A DNA stretch of 64,000 nt from assembly GCA_014529385.2 (NCBI GenBank), contig CM043958.1, forward strand, positions 75,651,169 to 75,715,168. The letters run 5' to 3'. The translations under genes were made by a program, and so were the position numbers. Origin of the DNA: Adiantum capillus-veneris (lineage: Eukaryota; Streptophyta; Polypodiopsida; Polypodiales; Pteridaceae). The notes below the pieces were generated by a model. That model made no database searches, was not told the DNA's origin, and saw only the letters and a list, made by a program, of their open reading frames with translations. Positions 1 to 13,202 of this stretch are shown here, one piece after another (position 1 is the stretch's first letter; every line of letters begins with the position of its first letter).

Positions 1-505
1 TGTCGTTCAAGCTGAGCAAGGACCGTATATTGAGGTCTGTGCGGCAAAGGCGATACACATTGATTGTTGCCTTCAAAGACTCCTTAAACCATTTGACTCC
101 ATACAATGCCTCTTTGTTGGGATGGCTTCCATGGCATCCCACACTGACTTGATTCTATTCTCAAGATAGTCGATGATTGTGAAAAGAAAGAGAAGTGCGC
201 TACAATAGCTAGATGGTTTCACAAAAATAATACAAGCAAGGCCAATTTTTACAATTGTGGAAATATTAAATTATTTCTTTATTCAAGATATGACACATAA
301 ACAACCACCTTCTAAATTAGAAAATTGTTTGAAAAAAATTGCAAAACAATGCACCGAAATGTGGCCATCATAAGATAAAATTAGAACCTGGTAGTATTGT
401 CCATTTTGTGAACTGAAAAACAAAAAATTTAAAATGGAAAATGCTATGCATCCATGCCTGGATAGGTCCTACCTCTGCTCAATGCCCTAAATGTATCAGC
501 ATCTA
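1..505. other. Left edge, mostly non-coding, with a short coding-like stretch
   Basis: Bases about 1-125 read openly on the minus strand as roughly 40 residues (containing EALYGVKWFKESLKATINVY) and may be the downstream end of the MULE-like gene that covers the next 8 kb. Bases about 130-505 are AT-rich with no supportable frame. The window edge cuts the feature, so its true length is unknown. Confidence 0.3.
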
Positions 506-1359
506 TCAAAATTGGTTGTTGTGGATAAACATGTTCTCATTTTGGCTTAACCCTAGCACACATAGATAAATAAAATACAAATGTTTACATGCAAGATATG
601 GTTTTTGCTTTGTCACCCATTCCATGAAGTCTGGACATGTGCATGATGGTTGGTTGTAAATACAAACATTGTACAACCTGACATGACCATCTTCACCTTT
701 GGTTTCTACTTTGAAGAAATCATGAACACCATCTACCCTAGATATCTCTTTTACGACCTTAGCTCTCAGCGATAGTGCTAGACTATCTTGCGAGTAGTGT
801 CTGTGGAAGTGGAAGTTGAATACCGTACACCCACACACCATCTTGCATTGTGGCTCATGCATTGCCTTGAGGAGTGGATGTATCTTTTGACTTGAAAGGA
901 GAATTGGTTGTATTTTGTGTAGGAACAACCAACATTATCGTAGAGATTCCTTCTTTCTTGAACTCTTCTTGATACCCCCCTTCACGCAATATTTGCACCT
1001 CATCCTCAGATAGGTTGGTGCTCTTTCTTGAACTCTTCTTGATACCCCCCTTCACGCAATATTTGCACCTCATCCTCAGATAGGTTGGTGCTCACATGGA
1101 CGGGCCAAATATGTGGTGGATGCTGAGGCTGCGGCTCAATGTTATGGTCTACTATGTGGCAATGCAAGACATGATTTGGACAAAACAAAAACCACTGACG
1201 CACTACACCATTCGAATGCTTTCGATATCCTTCAAACGATGGGGCTGGATACCAAGGATTGAACCTGCAATACTGCTTCCACACCTCCTCCTCTTGGAGT
1301 GCCGCTACATGTGACTCTACTACCTTGTAGAGTTCGTCATATGGCCCACATTGCCTCAT
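506..1359 (-). pseudogene. SWIM zinc-finger part of a decayed MULE-like transposase gene
   Basis: The minus strand encodes a SWIM-type finger: SCTCPDF, then 12-15 residues, then ACKHLYF, which fits CxCx(n)CxH. SWIM fingers sit C-terminal to the catalytic core in plant Mutator-like and FAR1/MuDR transposases, where they help bind DNA. Upstream on the same strand (1359 down to about 1020) is a second open stretch with aromatic and Cys/His-rich residues (FLFCPNHVLHCHIVDHN) that belongs to the same product. The two are in different frames, and a 70-bp tandem duplication (951-1090) lies exactly at the switch, so the frame is broken. The order (core at 1433-2347, then SWIM) matches a MULE read right to left. 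The family call is inferred from motif order; the SWIM motif itself is clear. Confidence 0.55.
951..1090. repeat. 70-bp tandem duplication inside the MULE-like gene
   Basis: Bases 952-1020 and 1022-1090 are identical, giving two copies of a 70-bp unit. Seventy is not a multiple of three, so the copies fall in different frames. The same peptide (TNLSEDEVQILREGGYQEEF) can be read in two frames on the minus strand. The identity of the copies implies a recent event in an already decaying gene. Confidence 0.95.
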
Positions 1360-1432
1360 TGACCTTGCATTCCACTACATACTGCCCATTTGAACCTATA
1401 CTTCATTTTGGGGTTTGTGACATCCCTTCTTG

Positions 1433-2347
1433 TCAAAAGTTGATCTTACGGGGTCTTCCACACTTCTTTTGATCTTTGGTGACCGAGTTGTACTCAAGCC
1501 TATGCAATGCATCATCTTCAACATTGATAACCTCTTTTGGCTTGCATTTTTGTTTTGATGTCTCCTTATCTCCTATCAACAGAGTTGGTTGTTTATACAT
1601 TGGAGTGCCCTTGGTAGCCTTGTTCACTGCTCTTATTATTTGATTGGGATGTTTTTCATGGCGCTCCACAAGCTTCTATATCGATGGACCCTTCCCAATG
1701 TGTTTTCCTTGGATGTATGAAATGGCCTCTGTGCTCTGTAAGATGGAATTGTCTAGGTTGGTTATACATGCATCATATAAAGAAATGCATTTACAAGAAC
1801 CCTCCCCTGCTAGCCAGCTGCTGCCATGCTTGCTCTCGGCGAAGTTTGTGCATGGAGTGTTTGGTCCATCAGAGCTTCTTTCTACACACGTCATAATGTC
1901 ACCCCAATGTGCAATACGAATTTCCCACCAACTAAGCTAGGAATCCATGTATGCAATGTTACGATCTATGCAATGATTGTTATGCCACCATTGGCGTATC
2001 AGATGAGCCTCCACTCCTGCAACCTCTTTTGTTGGTGCTTGCCCCCACTTGTCACACATTTCTTTGTGTATGCTTTGAGAATAGGGTGCCACATACTTTG
2101 CTGTGTGTTGAGTCAAGCCTTGCTTCCAATGGAAAAGACAAGAACTCTCTTGACCGCTCATTGTATTAGTCTTGTTGCCACCATCCAAAACAATTCAAAT
2201 TTCATTCCAATTTGTTTGAGCTTTGTCCATCATGAAGTCAAAGAAATTAGTTTTTTCACACCCACATGATAGCATTACATCATTGAGGCACTCCCAAAAC
2301 AGACATTGCATTTCCATGTCTTCCTCTTTCATTTCACAAGTTGCAAT
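1433..2347 (-). pseudogene. MULE-like transposase core, interrupted by stops and by copia-1
   Basis: A single minus-strand frame runs from 2347 to 1433 and is broken by in-frame stops near 2195, 1937 and 1676. Recognisable stretches, in order, are IATCEMKEEDMEMQC, FMMDKAQTNWNEI, CLFHWKQGLTQHT and NFAESKHGSSWLAGEG. These fit the plant MULE pattern of an aspartate-bearing 'FM.D.AQ.NW' segment, an FHW segment and a later glutamate in 'AES.H'. A basic K-R-rich end (CGRPRKINF) resembles an AT-hook. The piece begins abruptly at the copia-1 LTR (2348). Its N-terminal counterpart lies on the far side of that element at 7757-8520. It cannot make a functional protein. Confidence 0.6.
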
Positions 2348-2539
2348 TGAAGGAGTATGAGCGGAAGTGCAACGCGAGAGAGAGTGCGAGAAGAAGAGCA
2401 CGATGATATGGTGAACTCGCTCTATTGTAATGTGTAGAGCATAGTGAGTTCTTATTAGGTTTTTACAAAAGAATATGTGTACATACCTGGCAGCCCGTCC
2501 ACTTACCTGGGCGACCACATTGGGCTTTATACCCCAACA
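2348..2539 (-). repeat. copia-1 3' LTR, 192 bp, complete
   Basis: On the minus strand it begins TGTTGGGGTATAAAGCCC directly after a purine tract and ends in ...CTCCTTCA, so it has TG..CA ends. Its distal 92 bp (2348-2439) match 7665-7756 with few changes. It holds a CT/GA-rich segment (cgcgagagagagtgcgag on the plus strand). Confidence 0.9.
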
Positions 2540-2553
2540 ACCTCCCACTTAAA
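2540..2553 (-). other. copia-1 polypurine tract
   Basis: The minus-strand sequence TTTAAGTGGGAGGT lies directly against the 3' LTR. This is the usual place and composition of the plus-strand primer of copia elements. Confidence 0.85.
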
Positions 2554-2628
2554 GTCCAATGTGGTACTTTAAGTGTGAGAGAAGCTACTATACAAGCTAA
2601 TATACAAGAGATGTAGAGAAGTGATGTA

Positions 2629-4072
2629 CTACCCTACACCTAACTGCTTGCGAAAATGCGCAAAGCTCTCTGAGGGAAGTCCTTTTGTAAGTAGATCAAC
2701 ATGATTTTTTGTGGTGTGAACTTTGACAAGCTGAATTTGCTTATCCTCGAGCATTTCCCTGATGAAATGATACTTCACATCTACATGCTTTGTCTTTGAG
2801 TGATAAACTGGATTGCGAGCCAATTGTATAGCACTTTGACCTATCACAATATAACACAGGCATCTCTTCTTTGATTCCCAAATCTGTTACTAGTCGATTA
2901 AGCCAAATTGATTCTTTGCATGCCTCTGATGCTGCAACATATTCAGCCTCTGTAGTAGACTGAGTAACACAATCTTGTAATCTAGAACGCCATGATACTG
3001 CTCCACCAGCCAATGTATAGACATACCCTGACGTAGACCTTCGGTTGTCTAAGTCACCTGCATAATTTGAGTATGTAGAACCCTTTAAACTTAGCTCCTG
3101 ACTCCCATAGCATATGCGCATACTCTTTGTAGCTTTCAGGTACCTCAATATTCCTTTCACTGCCACCCAATGTTTCTTCCCTAGGTTTGACATGTATCGA
3201 CTTACTACTCCCACTGCAAATGCAATGTCTGGGCGAGTAGCAATCATTGCATACATCAAACTACCCACTCCATACGCATATGGAATCTTATCCATTTTAG
3301 CCTGTTCTTCCTCAGACACAGGACAATCTTGTTTGCTAAGTTTCACATATGGTGGAAATGGAACACTCAATGCCTCTCCCTTCTCCATATTGAAATATTG
3401 CAAAACCTTGTCAATATAATCTGTTTGAGATAACCAAATCAACTTCTTTGATCTGTCTCTCTCAATGCGCATACCAAGTATATGACTTGCCTCACCCATG
3501 TCTTTCATGTCAAACGATTTTACCATCTTTGACTTCAAAGCTAAAATTTCTTCCAAGTGCTTGCCAGCAATCAACATGTCATCCACATACAAAATAAGGA
3601 TCAGCCAACTGCCATCCTTAGCCTTCTTTGTATATAGACAATGATTGAACTCACTACGTTTGTAGCCTTGAGAAAGCATAAACTTGTGGAATTTATGGTA
3701 CCATGCCCTCGGTGATTGTTTTAAGCCATAAAGACTCTTTAACAACTGGCATACCAAATCTTCCTTGCCTTTCTCAACAAACCCTTCTGGCTGCTGCATG
3801 TAAATTTCCACATCTAAATCACCATGCAAGAACGCTGTCTTGACATCCATTTGGTGCAACACCAAATCTAATATGGCAACCAATGCAAGAAAGCATCTCA
3901 ATGTAGTCATCTTGACCACCGGAGAGAAGACTTCATCAAAGTCAATGCCTTGTTCTTGCTTAAAGCCCTTGGCAACAAGCCTTGCTTTGTACTTTGGTTG
4001 ACTATCATGAGCGGTGATCTTATACCTGTAAACCCATTTACAAGGTAGAGCCTTTTTGCCCTGTGGTAATAA
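2629..4072 (-). pseudogene. copia-1 reverse transcriptase and RNase H
   Basis: The frame is open from about 4072 (KALPCKWVYRYK) to 2741. It shows the first RT aspartate in MDVKTAFLHGDL (near 3847), the SLYGLKQSPRAWY block, the catalytic YVDD box (3578-3589), and then copia RNase H with NRRSTSGYV and TEAEYVAAS. The last roughly 70 residues (HSKTKHVDVKYHFIRE, 2629-2847) lie in another frame, so there is a frameshift near 2850. A further frameshift and a TAG near 4086 cut it from integrase. The catalytic residues survive, but the polyprotein does not. RNase H normally removes the RNA template during cDNA synthesis in the virus-like particle. Confidence 0.92.
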
Positions 4073-4085
4073 CTATCTTCCATGT

Positions 4086-5262
4086 CTAGTTTTTATGCAG
4101 AGCTGTCATCTCTGACTGCATGGCCAATTGCCAATTCCCAGAGTCCTTCATTTGCACTGCTTCCTTGTAACATAAAGGCTCATTGCAATCAGTCAACATG
4201 ACATAGTTCATAGATGGAACAAACCTATCAGGAGGTCGCGTGATACATCCAGATCTACTCACAATAGGTGGCTCCGACGTAGACACAACCTGTGGTTCCA
4301 GTCTATTCTGTCCTTGCTCCTCTTGAGCCCTGAAATTTTGTCTTGCACATGCAGGTCCATCTTCTTGGAAGACAACTCTTCTAATCTCCTCAACCCTCTC
4401 TGGTTTAGAATGATATTTGTCTTCATTAAAGTGAACATCATTGCTGCGGATAACCTTTATGGATTCGGGATCCCAAAGTCTGTACCCCATCTCACCAGAA
4501 TTACCATAGCCTAGAAAGATGCACTTTCTACTCTTTGGCTCAAGTTTGTTCCTAAATTCCTTTGGAACATGAGTATATGCCTCACAGCCAAAGACTCTGA
4601 GATGCTTGTATGAGGGCATTTTGCTTGACCATATCATCTCTGGCACTGAATCCTTCTGCAAAACCTTGCTAGGAGATCTATTTATAAGATGAACAACTGT
4701 GGATATAGCTTCAACCCAAAACCCATTTGGCAATTGTGCATTAGACAACATACTTCTGACCTTCTCTTGTATGGTCCTATTCATCCTCTCAGCAACACCA
4801 TTTTGAGGAGGATTGTAAGGAGCAGTAAGTTCACGTTTTATACCTTTTGACTCACAAATGTCCTGAAAGGCCTTTGAAACATACTCTCCACCATTGTCAG
4901 TGCGTAAGGATTTAAGCTTCTTGCCACTCTGATTCTCCACAAGTGTCAAAAACGTTTTGAAAACACTAAACGCTTCATCCTTGTGCTTGAGAAAGTAAAG
5001 CCATACTTTGCTCGAGTAATCATCTATAAATGTCATAAAGTAAGAAGCTCCCCCTGAAGATAGGTTAGGCATAGTCCACACAAATCACTATGAACAAGTG
5101 CCAATTGTGTATCTCTTCTACTGCTTCTATGGTTATGTGTTTGCTTACCATACAGACAATGTTCACAGAATTCAAAATCATTAAATGACAAGCCAGGAAA
5201 ATAACCAGAACGAGACAAGATTTACATTCCCTTCTTGGACATATGTCCTAACCGGCTATGCC
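4086..5262 (-). pseudogene. copia-1 integrase
   Basis: The pre-integrase HHCC finger is visible as WHSRLGH (about 5260) and CEHCLYGKQ (about 5155). The DDE core follows with FIDDYSSKVW, LRTDNGGEY and the NGVAERMNRT glutamate block, then the copia GKGG-like tail (VFGCEAYTHVPKE, KCIFLGYG). The finger and core are in different frames, with a shift near 5081-5100. A stop follows SKKGM in the finger and a TAG ends the core at 4086. The enzyme would insert cDNA into chromosomes if whole. Confidence 0.92.
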
Positions 5263-5302
5263 ACAAAGAAACGTTCGGTTGCTCGATTACATTGATTACA
5301 TT

Positions 5303-5849
5303 TTAAGAGACATTTGATACATAAATCATGTAAAGTCCTCCAAACTTTACTCCATGTGCTACTGTCATAGAACCCTTGGATATCTTCCACATGTTCTGTC
5401 CAAAAGTGGTGACGTAGCCAGCATTATACGGTAAACCTATGCTGATCGAGCTCTTTTTAATTGCGGGAACATGTCTCACATTCTTCAGCGTGAAAGAAGA
5501 GCCATTCTGAAACTTCAATTGAACATCTCCAACACCTAAGATCTCACATGTCTGCCCATTGCCTAGCCGAACATGATCGTTAGTGGTCACATAAGAGATA
5601 AACCACTCCTTGTTTGGAGACACATGAAGTGATGCCCCTGAGTCTATAATCCAGTCACTCAGTGCATTTCCATCAGATGCTGTAAGAAGAGCTGAGTCCA
5701 TTGTATTCTTCAAGAAGTAGATGTCTCCTAACACTAGACTGTCATCCTCTGCAACAGTGTTTGTCACATTTATTTCTTGAATCTTCACTGAGGACTTGTT
5801 CTTCTCACCATGGTCTTCATCTTTCTCTTTGCCTTTTTTTGCTTTCCAT
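5303..5849 (-). pseudogene. copia-1 aspartic protease
   Basis: It continues in frame from gag. The catalytic triad reads DSGA (near 5644) in WIIDSGASLHVSP, followed by the VRLGNGQTCEILGVGDV flap-like strand typical of copia proteases. A stop at 5303 separates it from the integrase finger, where copia elements normally read through. The active-site residues are intact. Confidence 0.88.
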
Positions 5850-6598
5850 TCTCTGCAGTCTCTTTTCATGCGACCCTTCTTGCCACAATGGTAGCATTCT
5901 ATGTCACTCTTGCCTTTAGCACTGCGGGACTTGCTACGAGACTGATTCCTCTTTCCACCTTTGTACTTTTCTTTGGTCCTTCCCCTGACAACTAAGTCTG
6001 TTCCTTTGCCTTTGTCCATTGTCTTTCTATTGGTTTCTGTAGTAAGCAGACTTCCTTCTACACCTGCTATGGTCAAACCATCTGGAGGTGCAGAATTACT
6101 CAAAACTGTGCGAAAAGTGTCCCAACTTTCCGGCAATGTGATCAACAGGAACATAGCTCTAACAGGTTCATCAAACTTGACACCTTGAGCTGACAACTGA
6201 CTGTAGATGGTGTTGAATTCATTCAGATGATTGGACATAGGTGTCCCTTCTTTCATCTTCAAGTCAACAAGCTTCTTAAGCTAGTATACCTATGAAGCTG
6301 CACTCTGCTTCTCATAAAGATCACTCAGCTTTGTCCATGCTTCATAAGCCGACATCTCGTCTGCTACATTGAAGTAAACGCTTTCTGCCAAAGTCAGCAT
6401 AATGGTAGAAAGTGCCAGTTCATCCATTTCGCTCCATTCATCTTGGCCCATATCTTCTGGTTTTATCCCCTTGAGCTTTATAGGTTTTATCTGCTTCTTT
6501 TGTACCAACACGTGCCAAATCTGCTTCTTCCACAATGGGAAATTGGTTCCATCCAGCTTCTTGATATTGTAAAGAGCAGTGTCCTGTGATCCAGCCAT
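5850..6598 (-). pseudogene. copia-1 Gag
   Basis: The start is the ATG at 6598 (MAGSQDTALYNIKKLDGTNF), the usual plant copia Gag opening with the 'F.LWKKQI' block. Two in-frame stops fall close together near 6280-6290, in the block that normally reads K-x-x-L-K-K-L. The capsid half continues from 6262 (KMKEGTPMSNHLNEFN). The zinc knuckle near 5855-5896 reads CYHCGKKGRMKRDC: the histidine of CX2CX4HX4C is replaced by arginine, which should prevent normal zinc binding. A lysine-rich linker to the protease follows. Confidence 0.9.
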
Positions 6599-7649
6599 AA
6601 TTACGCTTCACAGTAGTTTACTTTCTTGGAAAAATTCAGCAGAGTTTCCCGTGTAAACTGACCTCTGAACCAATATCAACCTGTCAAATGAACCAAGAAA
6701 GCTTCAGATTCTGCATAAATTTCAACAGAGTCTCCTTTGTAAAATGGATCTGGTGTACTAAAAAACAGACCAAAAACAACTCAAAAAACCATTGTCTCTC
6801 TAACACTGTAAGTTGTGGGTAAACCTATCATGCACCTGTACTGTCTCTCACTGTCCTGTCACTATCCAGTAAGCATAGACTGTGACAATGCCTCAACGAC
6901 AGTAAAGCAAAGATGCAATCCCAACTGTCTAACTCACAGTCAATACATCCTAGCTGCCTATCTAAGGGTGCTCGAGGGATCGCTCCAAGACCTGTATCAC
7001 CAAAAGGATCTCAACATTCAAGAATCCCCTAGCTCAATAAAACCTCACTCGACCCTCAACAAAGGCTGCAGTAAATCTGACAGTACATAGACTTCCCACA
7101 AAGTCATACATCCACAAATTTCCCACTGTATGCTGTAACCGCTGTGGCGGTTGTTGCTACGTGACTCACAGCCAACAAACCCTCAGCAGACATACATCAT
7201 CTCTGACAATACATCCCATGTGGAAGTACCTACAATGTCAGGATGAATCTGGAATATCAAGCAGCAAACACAAGCTTCTTGATGAACTAGTGGATGTCAC
7301 CTACAGTCTGTGTGTAGATGCGCCCGTGTCGTATGTGACACGCCTCCAAGAAATGTGAGCCGTCCTTTGTTGTGTAGACAACCACAAATCAGCACTCTGT
7401 AAGTGTAGATATCCTCAGTACTTGCAGTCGTAGGCCGAAACCCCAAATTTGCAGAGTCGGATCTGCACCCGCCGAGACCACGTAGTCAAAAATGGCCTGT
7501 GCAAAACTTTGTCGAAGCCGAACGGTGGCCGAGATGACCTCAGAATGAACCCCACAGGATTTGGGGCCGTGTCTTCGCCTGTCGAATCTCACTCCAATCT
7601 GAGCAGGTGACTCTAGCTACCTGCAAATGCTGCCCCAAGCCTCGATCTG
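6599..7649 (-). other. copia-1 untranslated leader, about 1.05 kb
   Basis: Between the primer site and the gag start there is no reading frame resembling a protein on either strand. It is an ordinary but fairly long leader. I see no repeat or strong hairpin in it. Confidence 0.6.
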
Positions 7650-7662
7650 AGCTCTGATACTA
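7650..7662 (-). other. copia-1 primer-binding site
   Basis: The minus strand reads TAGTATCAGAGCT two bases beyond the LTR end. It matches the initiator Met-tRNA primer sequence TGGTATCAGAGCT (intact in copia-2 at 52198) except for one G-to-A change at the second base. Confidence 0.85.
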
Positions 7663-7664
7663 GT

Positions 7665-7756
7665 TGAAGGAGTATGAGCGGAAGCGCGACGCGAGAGAGA
7701 GTGCGAGAAGAAGAGCACAACGATATGGTGAACTCGCTCTACTGTAATGTGTAGAG
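7665..7756 (-). repeat. copia-1 5' LTR, truncated to 92 bp
   Basis: It is homologous to 2348-2439. Beyond 7756 the match stops abruptly and MULE-like coding sequence begins, so about 100 bp of the outer (U3) end is missing. Confidence 0.9.
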
Positions 7757-8520
7757 TCTGGTGGCCATCTCATCTGATGGCATGACATAGTATACTACAC
7801 AATCACATGTTGCAGTATAGAAATCAATTGCCTTACTTACAAAAGTGGCATGTAAGGATCTTATTTCCAATCTAAGAATATTGTCAGGGTGCAAGTGCCT
7901 TTTGTATGTACCCGTTGAAATGACTTGTGTTGGGAATATGATAATTAACAAAGCGGGCACATTGTTCATTCATGCATTTCAGAGATCCTAGGAAATGACT
8001 AAGGTGCACTACACTCGGGAAAACTATATTGGATGTTTGTGGCTTCGACCACAAATGAGGATCATACTTATGCTCCATTGCATTCATATGGTGAATCTCC
8101 CCATGGTGGGTGGAAATTCTAAAACAAGATCACCATTGTAAGCCCTGGGAATCCCTGTAACTTGTTCCACTTGTTGTATTTGCATTAAAAGCTTTGTCAA
8201 TGTACCCGTCTTTTCGGCCTGCAGAAGTTTTTGTCTTGTACTCCTTTTGAAGCTATTTGGAAGCAAAACTTGAGGCGGGGTGCAAAGATCTACTATCTCC
8301 TTATGAGAGAAGTGCACCTCTGGCAAACTATCCACAATGGCAATGTGAGTCGTCCTAGGTGGTAGTGTGCTTGATGGGACACATTGACTTTGTATTTACA
8401 TGAAAGCTGTTCATCCATTACATAGATGATTTCACCCAAATTGTTGAGTGTCCTTTCAAGAGGCAGTGTCATCTCAACTTCACCAACTTCGATCACTGTA
8501 TCTAAAGTTGTAAATTGCAT
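7757..8520 (-). pseudogene. N-terminal part of the MULE-like gene split by copia-1
   Basis: It reads on the minus strand towards copia-1 in several frames. Pieces include a 75-residue start from the ATG at 8520 (MQFTTLDTVIEVGEVEMTLP), a middle piece from 8335 and a Cys-bearing piece (KCMNEQCARFVNYHIPN) at 7884-8087. It ends at VYYVMPSDEMATR against the truncated LTR. Its last residues and the first residues of the left part (IATCEM) are close to contiguous in the usual MULE order, so little host sequence was lost. It is broken by frameshifts. The family assignment rests mainly on the left half. Confidence 0.5.
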
Positions 8521-8814
8521 CGGATAAATTATTTTAAAAGAAATGATTCAGATATTATAAATTTACCATTGTAAAAAGGATAAGAAAGTTCTTTATCAAG
8601 AAACAATAAAGAACATGCCATAATAATAAGCTAAACAAGTAATTAAGCATAAGATCTCATTATAACAACTAACAAATTGTTTAAATACTCACGGCTAATA
8701 ATATAGCAGTTATAAATTTAAATTTAATAATATCTTAATATTTTAACAAATTTAGTTTAAAATAAAATGTAAAAAATATTCATAAAAAATATGTAAAACT
8801 CTTTTAATATTTTT
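8521..8814. other. AT-rich non-coding stretch
   Basis: This is strongly AT-rich (runs of taaattta and aatatt) with no supportable reading frame. It lies between the MULE-like gene start and a TG/CA tract, and could be the gene's 5' flank. Confidence 0.5.
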
Positions 8815-9020
8815 GCGCGCGCGCGTGTGTGTGCACACATGAATATGTATGTGTGTGTTTGAAGAAGGGAATTGTGAGTAAGTATGGGGCAAGCGCAGGT
8901 GCACACACACTCACACCGAGTGCACCGAGTGCACACACACACACAGATACCACTCGGTGTCACACACACATACACACACACACACACATGTGTATGTGTG
9001 TGTGTGTGTGTGTGTGTGAA
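8815..9020. repeat. Alternating purine-pyrimidine TG/CA tract with inverted arms
   Basis: It starts with (GC)n then (GT)n at about 8815-8834, followed by (CA)n blocks to about 8986 and (TG)n to about 9018, with the switch at acatgt near 8988. The CA and TG arms can pair as one long imperfect hairpin. Two short copies of caccgagtg and one cactcggtg form a further inverted set. Confidence 0.85.
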
Positions 9021-9075
9021 AGGGGGGAGAGCATGCGTGGGCCAAATGTTGCCACGCGATGGCGTGTGGCCCCAC

Positions 9076-11490
<2,415 letters not shown>

Positions 11491-11624
11491 CCTGGTGAAC
11501 ACAATGCAAAACTGGAGTCGGGGTGGGAAAATAGTGGAAGCCTATGTCTACACCACAAGTGGCAGCCATGTAGCAGTTTGCAATGTACATGCAACAACAA
11601 AAGGCTTCCTAGCAACAACATAAT
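11491..11624 (+). other. gypsy-1 leader between the left LTR and gag
   Basis: A short stretch after the LTR end. The bases after the LTR (cctggtgaacacaatg) do not match a primer site I recognise. The in-frame start used for gag is the ATG at 11625. Confidence 0.4.
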
Positions 11625-13164
11625 ATGCAAGAGTGGATTTGTAAAGCTCGACAAAGTATTACAGAGAAGTTGCAGCAGTTTGAAGGCCGAGATGTTTCAA
11701 AATTTTGCAATTTTTATGAGCAGTCTATGGAAGATAATGGAATTGAAGACCAAGACTCAGTGAAAGGATTTCATCTGATTGTAGTGCTGGAACTTAGGGC
11801 CCGGATTAAAGAAATTCGAGCAGCTCAAGGACCGAACTGGCAGGACTTTAAGAAGGCGCTGCAAGAGGAGTATTTTCTGGAAGATTCTCAGAGGGTGACC
11901 AAACAGAGTTTTATGAAGTGGGTACAGAAGAAAAGTAAAAATTTATCTGCGTGAGAACTGTTACGAGAGTTTGAAAAGAAGTTTGATCAGTTGTCATCAG
12001 TAGAACAACATTCTTTGAAGGATCAGAAAGTGGAATTGTTTATTCAAGCTGCTGATACACGAGTTCAAAAGAGCTTGGTGCAATTATTGGAGGACCCAGC
12101 AGGAGAACTAAGGTTGACATCAGATTGGAAAATAATCTCTAAAGCGGTGAATATGATTCTAAAACGATAGAAGCGAGTTGAGAAGAAGATCATGGTTGAG
12201 GTAATAGATGATGGTGAAGAAGAGATTAAAGAGAAATCATCCTCGACAGTACCCAAGGTGGAGGGGCCTATTCTCGATGATCTAGTAAAAGGTATTCAAG
12301 AGCTAAATTTAAACTTCAAAACTGTTAAATTTGAAGTGTTAGCCGCAAAAGCGTCTACTTCTGAACCTAAGCAGCAGCAGCCACCACTAAAAACTGGGAT
12401 AATCGATGCATGTAATGCAATAGTCAAGACCATAGGTATGTGAAAGAGTGTGATGAGTTTGATGAAGCTTACAAGAAGAATGTGGTTTTCTGGAAAGACA
12501 TGAAGATTCATCTCAGGGCAACATGAGAGATGCTCCACCTAAACTTTGGCAGGGGCGGTATGAAGAAGCTAGTGGAAGAAATACAACATAATGTTGCTCC
12601 TGTGGAAGTAACTATATATGGGCTGCAGGTTTGTGGTAAGGGAGATGATGAGGGTACAAGTGCAAAGGGCCAGTTGTGGCCATATGCTTTAAAGACAGCA
12701 GAAGCAGGCAAGGTAACGTATGGGAAGTTACACCAGGTAGGGAATTCAATTTGGGAAACTACTGGGTGGACCCCAATCTAGTAGACTCTCTTATACTGTA
12801 TGAATATATTGCTAAAGCTCAAGCCAATGAAGCTATGGTGGAAGAGAAGCAAAAAAGGGATGAAGAGGTTGTTGGGACGTCAGAAAGGCCAACGAGATCC
12901 AACAATAAGAAAGAAGAAGGGACTACTCCTAAGCCTGCTCCTGAAGTGGTTATGGAGGAAGCTCCAAAGGACAAAAATCAAGGTAAGCCTAAAGGGACCT
13001 CATATAAACTCAAAACTGATATCGAATTGGCACTATATTTGAAGAAGGTTTTTGAAGAATGTATCATGAATAGTAAACTGGAGCTCACATTGGGGGATAT
13101 TCTGGGAATTGCCAAGCACGAGTTCCATGAGGATATTATCGACATTATAAAAAGGAAGCGATAG
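11625..13164 (+). pseudogene. gypsy-1 Gag
   Basis: The start is the ATG at 11625 (MQEWICKARQSITEKLQQFE). The frame runs to 12443 with a TGA after KKSKNLSA (near 11952) and a TAG near 12168, through a capsid-like helical region (FKKALQEEYFLED). A zinc-knuckle-like segment near 12407-12452 reads C-x-x-C..H..C but has a stop between its first two cysteines and lies in another frame. It continues as MLHLNFGRGGMKKLVEE (12530) and, after another frameshift, as a charged linker rich in Lys and Glu (12676-13164, RRDEE-like block) that leads to protease. It belongs to a Ty3/gypsy Gag, but the lineage is uncertain. Confidence 0.7.
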
Positions 13165-13202
13165 ATACCAAGTAAGCAAGAGCCAGAATCAGTTAGAGTT
13201 AA

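Larger units (their letters stand above)
2348..7756 (-). mobile_element. copia-1: degenerate Ty1/copia retrotransposon
   Basis: Read on the minus strand it has a 5' LTR remnant (7665-7756), a primer site for initiator Met-tRNA (7650-7662), a leader of about 1 kb, gag, protease, integrase and reverse transcriptase/RNase H in copia order, a polypurine tract (2540-2553) and a complete 192-bp 3' LTR (2348-2539). At least five stops and three frameshifts break the polyprotein. The 5' LTR matches only the first 92 bp of the 3' LTR (plus-strand order), so its upstream half, with any promoter, is gone. No 5-bp target duplication is visible, as expected if the right end was deleted. It sits inside the MULE-like gene. 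Confidence 0.93.
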
